This document shows, piece after piece, positions 55,767 to 62,207 of a stretch of DNA of 64,000 nucleotides; positions within the stretch are counted from its first letter, which is position 1; each line of letters opens with the position of its first letter. The DNA comes from Streptomyces caelestis. Lineage in GTDB: Bacteria > Actinomycetota > Actinomycetes > Streptomycetales > Streptomycetaceae. Location of the stretch: NCBI RefSeq assembly GCF_001279005.1, contig NZ_LGCN01000265.1:62001-126000 (forward strand), read 5' to 3'. The notes beneath the pieces were generated by a model. The model was not told the DNA's origin. It searched no databases and saw only the letters and a list, made by a program, of their open reading frames with translations. A program made the position numbers and the translations under genes.

Positions 55767-56143
55767 CGGTGAACGGGCTCCTTGAGGCCGTGAAGGGGGA
55801 GGGGGACGCGTCGGAGATCGGGCGGACAAGCATCAAAGCACCTGCTTCGGCCGGCGGCGCACTGCCGCGGAATGTCGGACCGGCGGACGCTAGCAGCCGT
55901 CCCCGTGCCCCCGCATCCGGATTTCCGGGCCCCGGGCGCCCGGGCCGGGGACACCGCGCGGGAGGAGTGCCGGGCGGTCAGGGCGGTCCGGAAAATGTGA
56001 ATTAGTACACGAAAGCGACAAACGATCATTCATGCCTGCAAGAGTGGTCACCGCATTGCTCATGCGTTCTTTGCGGGCTGTTCGGTTCACGTTCGACTGT
56101 TCCCGGTCAAAGATCCACACCGAGTCACCACGGGAGCACATTC
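55767..56143. other. Divergent spacer between methyltransferase and MMPL genes
   Basis: No gene is supported in these 377 bases. A perfect 14-bp palindrome CCCGGGCGCCCGGG lies at 55931-55944. The stretch 55990-56100 is distinctly AT-richer (AATGTGAATTAGTACACGAA) and probably holds the promoter of the MMPL gene; consensus boxes could not be fixed. Confidence 0.5.
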
Positions 56144-58393
56144 GTGGCAGCCCTCGCACGCTGGTGTGTCCAACGCCGTCTGATCACCGTTCTGCTCTGG
56201 CTCCTCGCCCTCGGCGGGGTCTCCGCCGGCGCCTTCGCCGCCGGCTCCGCCTACTCGAACGACTACCAGGTGCCCGGCACCGAGTCCGGGCGGGCCGCCC
56301 AGCTGCTGCAGGAGGGCTTCCCGGCCCTCGGCGGCGGTGACAGCGACAACGTGGTCTGGCACACCTCGTCCGGCGGCGTCCGGGACCCCGGCGTCGAACA
56401 GGCCATGACCCGTACCCTGGAACGCATCGGTGACCTGCCCGGCGTGGCCGCCGTGAGCGGTCCGTACGGCGACCAGGGCGCCGGCCGGGTCAGCGCGGAC
56501 GGCCGCACCGCCTACGCCACGGTCACCTTCGACGACCAGGCCAAGGACATCGACGCGGGCGAGGCCGCCGCCGTGGTGGAGACGGCCGAGGCCGCTCGGA
56601 CCGACGGACTCCAGGTCGAGCTGAGCGGCAGCGCCGTCGAGCTCGGCGAGTCCTCCGGCGGACACACCGCCGAGATCGTCGGCGTGCTGGTCGCCGCCGT
56701 CGTCCTGTTCCTCGCCTTCGGCTCGCTCGCCGCCTCGCTGCTCCCCATAGCCACCGCCCTGGTCGGCGTCGGCACCGCCTACGCCGGGATCGGGCTCCTC
56801 GGGCACGTCATGACCGTCGCCGACTTCGCCCCCATGCTCGGCACGCTGATCGGGCTCGGCGTCGGCATCGACTACGCGCTGTTCATCGTGACCCGGCACC
56901 GGCGCGGGCTGAAGCGCGGCCTCACCGTCTCCGAGGCCGCCACCAACGCCGTCGCCACCACCGGACGGGCGGTCGTCTTCGCGGGCGCCACCGTCTGCAT
57001 AGCCCTGCTGGGCATGCTGATCCTCCGGCTGAACTTCCTCAACGGCGTCGCCATAGCGGCCTCGCTCACCGTCGTCCTGACCGTCGCCGCCTCCGTCACC
57101 CTGCTGCCCGCCCTGCTGTCGTTCATCGGCACGCGCGCGCTCAGCCGCCGCGAGCGGCGCCGGCTGGCGGAGCACGGGCCCGAGCCGGAGGTGCCGACCG
57201 GGTTCGCCGCCCGCTGGTCGGCGTTCGTGGAGCGCCACCCCAAGCTGCTCGGCGCGGTCGCGGTCGTCGTCATGGCGGTCCTCGCACTGCCCACCCTCTC
57301 CCTCCACCTGGGCACCTCCGACCAGGGCAACGACCCCAGGACGTCCACCACCCGCCAGGCCTACGACCTGCTCGCCGACGGCTTCGGCCCCGGTGTGAAC
57401 GGCCCTCTCACCCTCGTCACCCACGTCGACGGCGCCCAGGACCGGCTCGCCCTGGACAACCTCGACACCACCCTGCGCGCCACCGAGGGCGTCGCGTCGG
57501 TGTCGCCCGCGACCTACGGCACGGGGGGCGACACCGCGTACCTCACCGTCGTACCGGAGTCGTCCCCGCAGTCGAAGCAGACCAGTGACCTGGTCGACCG
57601 GCTGCGCGAGGACGTGCTGCCGCGGGCCGAGTCGGGCACCTCGCTCGACGTGCAGGTCGGCGGCGTGACGGCCGGGTACGACGACTTCGCCGACGTCATC
57701 GTCGACAAGCTGCCCCTCTTCGTCGGTGTCGTGATCGGCCTGGGCTGTCTGCTGCTCCTGGTGGGCTTCCGCTCGCTCGCCATCCCGCTCAAGGCCGCGC
57801 TGATGAACGTGGCCGCCGTCGCCGCCACGTTCGGCGTCGTCGTCGCGATCTTCCAGTGGGGCTGGGGCAGCGACGTGCTGGGCCTCGGCGCGGGAGGCCC
57901 GATCGAACCCTTCCTGCCCGTGATCATGGTCTCCGTCCTCTTCGGGCTCTCCATGGACTACCAGGTCTTCCTGGTGAGCCGGATGTACGAGGAATGGCTG
58001 GAGACCGGCGACAACCGGCGCGCCGTCCGCATCGGCCTCGCCGAGACCAGCCGGGTGATCAACTCCGCCGCCGTGATCATGATCTCGGTCTTCCTCGCCT
58101 TCGTCCTCACCGGCGACCGCGTGATCGCCATGTTCGGCATCGCGCTCGCCGCGGCCGTCGCCCTCGACGCCTTCGTCCTGCGCACCCTGCTCGTCCCCGC
58201 CCTCATGCACCTCCTCGGCGGCGCCAACTGGTGGCTGCCGCGCTCGCTGGACCGGATCATGCCGCGCATCAGCATCGAACCGCCCGAGGCCCGTGCCGCC
58301 CATGAGAGGCTGGCCGCCGCCACGGACGCCGGGGTGGCGGACGTGCTGGCCGAGGAGGAGCAGCAGCGGGATGTACGCGATACCACTGGGTGA
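56144..58393 (+). CDS. MMPL/RND-family transporter
   Basis: A 749-residue membrane protein of two halves, each with a large extracytoplasmic domain and about six spans. Span 4 and span 10 carry the proton-relay Asp-Tyr pairs seen in MmpL3: GLGVGIDYALFIVTRHRRG and LFGLSMDYQVFLVSRMYEEW. A basic loop SRRERRRLAEHGPEP joins the halves. MMPL proteins export lipids or lipophilic compounds using the proton gradient. GTG 56144 starts directly before the first span. It overlaps the following GNAT gene by 23 bases. Confidence 0.9.
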   Translation: MAALARWCVQRRLITVLLWLLALGGVSAGAFAAGSAYSNDYQVPGTESGRAAQLLQEGFPALGGGDSDNVVWHTSSGGVRDPGVEQAMTRTLERIGDLPGVAAVSGPYGDQGAGRVSADGRTAYATVTFDDQAKDIDAGEAAAVVETAEAARTDGLQVELSGSAVELGESSGGHTAEIVGVLVAAVVLFLAFGSLAASLLPIATALVGVGTAYAGIGLLGHVMTVADFAPMLGTLIGLGVGIDYALFIVTRHRRGLKRGLTVSEAATNAVATTGRAVVFAGATVCIALLGMLILRLNFLNGVAIAASLTVVLTVAASVTLLPALLSFIGTRALSRRERRRLAEHGPEPEVPTGFAARWSAFVERHPKLLGAVAVVVMAVLALPTLSLHLGTSDQGNDPRTSTTRQAYDLLADGFGPGVNGPLTLVTHVDGAQDRLALDNLDTTLRATEGVASVSPATYGTGGDTAYLTVVPESSPQSKQTSDLVDRLREDVLPRAESGTSLDVQVGGVTAGYDDFADVIVDKLPLFVGVVIGLGCLLLLVGFRSLAIPLKAALMNVAAVAATFGVVVAIFQWGWGSDVLGLGAGGPIEPFLPVIMVSVLFGLSMDYQVFLVSRMYEEWLETGDNRRAVRIGLAETSRVINSAAVIMISVFLAFVLTGDRVIAMFGIALAAAVALDAFVLRTLLVPALMHLLGGANWWLPRSLDRIMPRISIEPPEARAAHERLAAATDAGVADVLAEEEQQRDVRDTTG

Positions 58394-58931
58394 CGACGGA
58401 GCGGAACTGCGCCCCCTGGAGCCCTGGCACGCCGAGGAGTTCCTGGCCCATCTGGACCGGGGCCGGGAGTTCATCAACCAGTACGTCCCCTTCGGCTCCA
58501 AGGCCACGGACGTGGCCGGGGCGCGGGAGGTGCTCCGGCGGTACGCCGACTGGCGCGCCGCCGACACGGCCTCGCTGCACGGGCTGTGGCTGGACGGCAC
58601 GCTCGTGGGCGGGGTGCTCACCCTGAACTTCGACGCCGCGAACGGAAGCTGCGAGGTGGGCTGCTGGCTGGAGCCCGCCGCCACCGGGCGCGGGCTCGTC
58701 ACCCGCGCGATGCGGGTGCTCATCGACTGGGCCGTCGAGCAGCGCGGCATCCACCGGGTCGAATGGGTCGCGGCGGCCGGCAACGAGCCGAGCGTCAACA
58801 TCGCCCGCCGGCTCGGCATGACCCGTGACGGTGTGCGCCGCGAGGCCCATCTCCACCACGGGGTACGCCACGACCTGGAGGTGTGGTCCGTGCTGGCCCC
58901 TCAGTGGCGCGCGGCGCACAACGATCATTAA
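58371..58931 (+). CDS. GNAT acetyltransferase, RimJ/RimL type
   Basis: A 186-residue enzyme. ELRPLEPWHAEEFLAHLDRGREF opens the fold; CEVGCWLEPAATGRGLVTRAMRVLIDWA supplies the acetyl-CoA-binding Q/RxxGxG/A-type loop (ATGRGL); IHRVEWVAAAGNEPSVNIARRLGM is the typical strand-helix end. ATG 58371 lies inside the end of the MMPL gene behind GAGGAGG. It probably acetylates an N-terminal or side-chain amine of a protein or small molecule. Overlap implies co-expression with the transporter. Confidence 0.88.
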   Translation: MYAIPLGDDGAELRPLEPWHAEEFLAHLDRGREFINQYVPFGSKATDVAGAREVLRRYADWRAADTASLHGLWLDGTLVGGVLTLNFDAANGSCEVGCWLEPAATGRGLVTRAMRVLIDWAVEQRGIHRVEWVAAAGNEPSVNIARRLGMTRDGVRREAHLHHGVRHDLEVWSVLAPQWRAAHNDH

Positions 58932-58966
58932 GCGGACTCTCAGAGAGCGTCCGTACGGTGCGGGGC

Positions 58967-59521
58967 ATGGGAACCAGGACAGTGGACGAGACCGGGACCG
59001 GCGCCGGAGCCGGCCCCGAGCACGACGGGACGGCGGTGGACGCCACCGAGTCCCGCGACGTCGACGCCGCGGAGACGCGGCCGGAGGCGACGAAGGACGC
59101 ACCGGAGAGCGAGGACCGGGCCCCGTCCGGTGTCGGACAGGGCGCCGCCGCGGTCGTCTCCGCAGCCCTCGGCCTCGTCTCGCTCACCGGCAGCTGGCTC
59201 GGTACGGTGGCCGCCGCGCGGGAGACCCTCCTGGGCCAGCTGGAGACGGCCGCGGACGCCGGCGTCGCCACCCAGGTCAAGGAGATCTACGGCGACGCCT
59301 GGCACACCAGTGCGCTGTGGGGCGGCCTGTTCGCGCTGACCGCGCTGATCGTGGGCGTGGTGGTGCTGGCGAGGCCCGCGTTCGGGACGCCGGGACGGAC
59401 CGTCCAGGCGCCCTGGACCAAGTCGGTCGCCTGGGCGGGCGTGTCGCTCGGCGTCGTCGGACTGCTGCTGGCGGTCCTCAAGTACACCGACGTGCTGCTG
59501 GGCCTGCCGGCGACCGGCTGA
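58967..59521 (+). CDS. Membrane protein of unknown function
   Basis: A 184-residue protein. The first 60 residues are polar and acidic (Glu, Asp, Ala, Thr). They are followed by three hydrophobic segments: AAAVVSAALGLVSLTGSWLG, ALWGGLFALTALIVGVVVLA and SVAWAGVSLGVVGLLLAVL. ATG 58967 lies 7 bases after a TACGGT -10-like hexamer with no ribosome site, so a leaderless transcript is likely. No family is recognised. It stands alone before a strong terminator. Confidence 0.7.
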   Translation: MGTRTVDETGTGAGAGPEHDGTAVDATESRDVDAAETRPEATKDAPESEDRAPSGVGQGAAAVVSAALGLVSLTGSWLGTVAAARETLLGQLETAADAGVATQVKEIYGDAWHTSALWGGLFALTALIVGVVVLARPAFGTPGRTVQAPWTKSVAWAGVSLGVVGLLLAVLKYTDVLLGLPATG

Positions 59522-59528
59522 GCCGGGC

Positions 59529-59568
59529 CGCGTGAGGGGTCTCCGGGTGTCCGGAGACCCCTCACGCG
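59529..59568. terminator. Strong bidirectional terminator, 18-bp stem
   Basis: CGCGTGAGGGGTCTCCGG pairs perfectly with CCGGAGACCCCTCACGCG around a GTGT loop. It separates the convergent membrane-protein and kdgD genes, overlapping neither. It is the longest perfect stem in the window. Confidence 0.85.
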
Positions 59569-59571
59569 CGT

Positions 59572-60483
59572 TCAGGAGGCGAGTACGGCGCGCGCCTCCG
59601 CGATGATCGCCGCCAGCTCCTCGGTCTCGGACGCGGTGAGGGGCGTCAGCGGCGGGCGGACCGGTCCGGCCTCCAGGCCCTCCAGGGTGACCCCGGCCTT
59701 CACCAGCGCCACCGCGTACCCCGGAACCCGCTTGCGCAGCCGGACCAGGGGGTGGAAGAAGGCGCGCTGCAACGCGTCGACCCGCTTCCGGTCGCCCTCC
59801 TCCACCGCGCGGTGGAAGGCGAGGGAGACGTCGGGCGCGAAGGCGAAGGCGGCCGACGAGTACAGCTCCACGCCCAGCGCCCGGTACGCGAGCTGGCTCG
59901 CCTCGGCCGTGGGCATGCCGTTGAAGAACTGGAACTCCTTGCCGGTCCCGTCGAGCGCCTCCCGCACGGCGGGGACGATCCGCGCGAGCAGGTCGAGGTC
60001 ACCGGTGCCGTCCTTGAAGCCCACGACGTGGGGCAGCCGGGCGACCGCGACCGCCGAGCGCTCGTCGAAGCGGGCGTTCGCCCGGTTGTAGACGATCAGC
60101 GGCAGGGCGGTCTCGCCGGCCACCTCGCGGGTGTAGGCGACGAGCCCGTCGGCGGGGGCCTCGACCAGGTAGGGCGGCAGGAGCAGCAGACCGTCCGCAC
60201 CGGCCTGAGCGGCCACCCGCGCGTGCCGGCGGGCCTGGCCGACGGCGCCGCCGGCCCCGGCGTACACCGGGACGCGTCCGCCCACCGCCTCGACCGCGGT
60301 GCGGACGACGGCGGTGTACTCCTCGTGGTCCAGGGCGTGGAACTCGCCGGTGCCGCAGGCGACGAAGACTCCGCCCGGGCCGGCGCCGACCCGGTCCGCG
60401 ACGTGCCGGCGCAGGGCGTCGAGGTCGACGTCACCGGCCGCGGTGAACGGGGTGACGGGGAAGAAGAGAACGCCTTCGAGCAT
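59572..60483 (-). CDS. kdgD: 5-dehydro-4-deoxyglucarate dehydratase
   Basis: A 303-residue DapA/NAL-family aldolase-dehydratase that turns 5-keto-4-deoxyglucarate into 2,5-dioxopentanoate (alpha-ketoglutarate semialdehyde) and CO2. FFPVTPFTAAGDVDLDAL, VFVACGTGEFHAL, LIVYNRAN with Y132 and HVVGFKDGTGD with Schiff-base K157 match the KDGDH branch better than true DapA. ATG 60483 follows AGGA. Directly upstream lie remnants of gudD, whose product supplies this enzyme's substrate. Confidence 0.88.
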   Translation of the reverse strand: MLEGVLFFPVTPFTAAGDVDLDALRRHVADRVGAGPGGVFVACGTGEFHALDHEEYTAVVRTAVEAVGGRVPVYAGAGGAVGQARRHARVAAQAGADGLLLLPPYLVEAPADGLVAYTREVAGETALPLIVYNRANARFDERSAVAVARLPHVVGFKDGTGDLDLLARIVPAVREALDGTGKEFQFFNGMPTAEASQLAYRALGVELYSSAAFAFAPDVSLAFHRAVEEGDRKRVDALQRAFFHPLVRLRKRVPGYAVALVKAGVTLEGLEAGPVRPPLTPLTASETEELAAIIAEARAVLAS

Positions 60484-60493
60484 GGGTGGTTTC

Positions 60494-60830
60494 CTACTCT
60501 GGGTGAGGGGCGGGAGTGGTGTGGTCGGGGAAGGGGGAACCGGCACGGACCACGTGGGTGAGCGCGTCCCCCCGCTGCGGCCGGTCGGTGTTCGCGGCGA
60601 TCCCGGTCGCGCGGGCGGCGAAGGCGTCGGCCGTGTGGCCCGGGTGGTGCGGGGGCATCAGGACGTTCGGCAGGTCGTGGAAGGGCGGCCGGCTCGGCGC
60701 GTCGGGCGGGCCGGACCCCCACGCGTCCAGTGCGGCGCCCGCGATGGCGCCGGAGACGAGCGCCTCGTGGAGCGCCTCCTCCCGGACCACCGGCCCGCGC
60801 GCCACGTCGGCCGGCAGGGCCCCGGAGCCC
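60494..60830 (-). pseudogene. C-terminal remnant of a 2-hydroxyacid dehydrogenase
   Basis: The frame reads ALPADVARGPVVREEALHEA, then GAIAGAALDAW and PFHDLPNVLMPPHHPGHTAD. This is the ARGxxVxExAL and GAxLDVF/PHxGxxT end of D-isomer-specific 2-hydroxyacid dehydrogenases. The N-terminal two thirds, including the NAD-binding GxGxxG, are absent. It ends 10 bases before kdgD and abuts a fragment of glucarate dehydratase in another frame. Confidence 0.75.
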
Positions 60831-60933
60831 GTACCCGGTCCGTGGTGGTGCTGCCCGCGCCCCTGCCGGACGTGCCGTCGCCGTCCGTGGGGTCGGCGCC
60901 CGGCGCGCGGGAGGGGTGGGCGATCGGCTCGTC

Positions 60934-61182
60934 GAGGCCCCCCACGTCCATGCCGGCCGGCTCGTCGGCGGCGCGTCGCAGCCGCTCCGGATGCACCGTG
61001 CCGCCGTAGGTCTCACCGACGCCGCTGACACCGGACCCGGTGGTGATCTCCACGATGGCGCGCAGCGCGTAGGGCTCGCGCACTCCGACCGTGATCAGCG
61101 GGGGACGGCCCCGGAAGGCCATGGGGACCACGGTGGCGCCGGCGATCCGTTCTGAGGTCCGAACCATGAATGCCATCCCCAT
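60934..61182 (-). pseudogene. gudD: N-terminal remnant of glucarate dehydratase
   Basis: About 83 residues from ATG 61182 match the start of glucarate dehydratase: RIAGATVVPMAFRGRPPL, VGVREPYALRAIVEI and GVGETYGGTVHPERLRRAA. After GMDVGGLDEPIAH the sequence turns to low-complexity and the frame runs into the out-of-frame dehydrogenase remnant. The enolase-type catalytic barrel is missing. With kdgD intact behind it, the pathway from glucarate cannot start from this locus. Confidence 0.75.
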
Positions 61183-61652
61183 ATGCAGTCGGCGTTCTCA
61201 TTTGTAGACAGCGGGGTGGGGTGGTGTCAATGGGCGGGCCCCGGAGCCGGGGCCGAGGGGCACGGCGGCCTCCGTCGGGCCCGCCGATGGCGATGGTGCG
61301 GCAGCGGCTGAGCGGGCCGCGGCTGCGGGCCGCGGTGAACGCGTTCTTCCCGGCCGGCTCGCTGATGAGCCCGGTCGCGCCGACGGCGGCCGCCGGCGTG
61401 CCGCTTGCCGGTCCGCCGACCCGGCGGCTGAACGCGCGGCACACACGCACGGCGGTCATGGCCCTCGCGGTCGCCGGCGCGGCGGGACCGGTGGCACGGC
61501 GACCGGGGCCCAGGACGCCTAAGTACCTCCTAAGGCCCCGGCCCGGCCACAAGATACGGAACCCTCCCGATGCGGCGGGCCCGCCTCGGGGACGAAGGTG
61601 GAGGCATCGCGGAAAGCGATGACCGGCACCGACTCCTCCGGGGGAACACACC
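61183..61652. other. 470-base spacer upstream of the gudD remnant
   Basis: No gene is supported with confidence. A TTTGTAGACAG block near 61201 could be a former operator for the gudD promoter. A direct repeat CCTAAG at 61518-61523 and 61529-61534 (11-base period, one helix turn) lies before the small ORF at 61653 and may be a regulator site. A long open frame over 61170-61622 has no convincing start. Confidence 0.4.
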
Positions 61653-61832
61653 ATGTTCGAGTACGCACTCCACCAGCTCCGCCACGACGACCTCCTCCGC
61701 CGCGCGGAGCACGAGCGCCAGGTCCAGGAGGCCCTGCGCCTCCGCCGCCGCGCGCGCCGCGAAGCCGCCGCACGGGGCGCCGGGGCCGAGAGCCCTCCCC
61801 GCCACCGAACCCGTTTCGCCCGAGCCGCGTGA
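61653..61832 (+). CDS. 59-residue basic small protein
   Basis: ATG 61653 follows GGGGGA at about 8 bases. The peptide starts MFEYALHQLRHDDLLRRAEH and is a strongly charged amphipathic helix rich in Arg, Glu, Leu and Ala. No membrane segment or known domain. It stands before the large ATPase/LuxR-type regulator gene. Codon bias supports translation; function unknown. Confidence 0.6.
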   Translation: MFEYALHQLRHDDLLRRAEHERQVQEALRLRRRARREAAARGAGAESPPRHRTRFARAA

Positions 61833-62207
61833 ACGCCGACCCGGGCGGCGGTCGCACGGGGGTCGACCGCCGCTCGCCCGTCCCCGCGGGCAGTCGTCGT
61901 GCCTCCCGCAGTGCCTCAAGGGCCTGGGAGGCCCCCCCAGGACGCAGGGGGGCGCCTCCCGCTCATGGGGTCCCCGCTCATGGGGGTCCCCCGCTCGAGC
62001 GAAGCCGGGAGTGGGGGAGAAGCCGGGAGTGGGGGAGGGCGGGCGCCGGGGGCGCCCCTCCGGAGGAGGCGCCCCGCAGGCGCCGGATCGCGTGAACCTC
62101 CCGCCCGGCACCGACACGGGGCACCCGCGGTCCCGGCGAACGGGCACGGTGCCGCAGGCGCCCGCCCCCTCGCGAAAACCGGTGACCCGTCGTCGGAAGG
62201 GCGTGCG
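61833..62207. other. Repeat-rich spacer before the large regulator
   Basis: No gene is supported in these 375 bases. It holds CTCATGGGGTCCCC and CTCATGGGGGTCCCC in tandem, the complete TGGGGGTCCC element at 61981 and a duplicated AGCCGGGAGTGGGGGAG tail at 62003-62036. A potential stem GGGCGCCGGGGGCGCCC follows at about 62041. Confidence 0.6.
61981..62019 (+). repeat. TGGGGGTCCC-type repeat, intergenic copy
   Basis: It opens TGGGGGTCCCCCGCTCGAGC and ends GGGAGTGGGGGAG. The last 17 bases are repeated directly after it. It shares both ends with the copies at 24533 and 63565, while the centre differs. Confidence 0.7.

Noticed and set aside
59572..60483. Annotation of the DapA-family gene as 4-hydroxy-tetrahydrodipicolinate synthase
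   Set aside because: The substrate-binding pattern and the adjacent gudD remnant fit 5-dehydro-4-deoxyglucarate dehydratase better.
61170..61622. A 150-codon plus-strand ORF opposite and beyond the gudD remnant
   Set aside because: No ribosome site, no recognisable domain, Arg/Pro/Gly-rich composition typical of spacer DNA.
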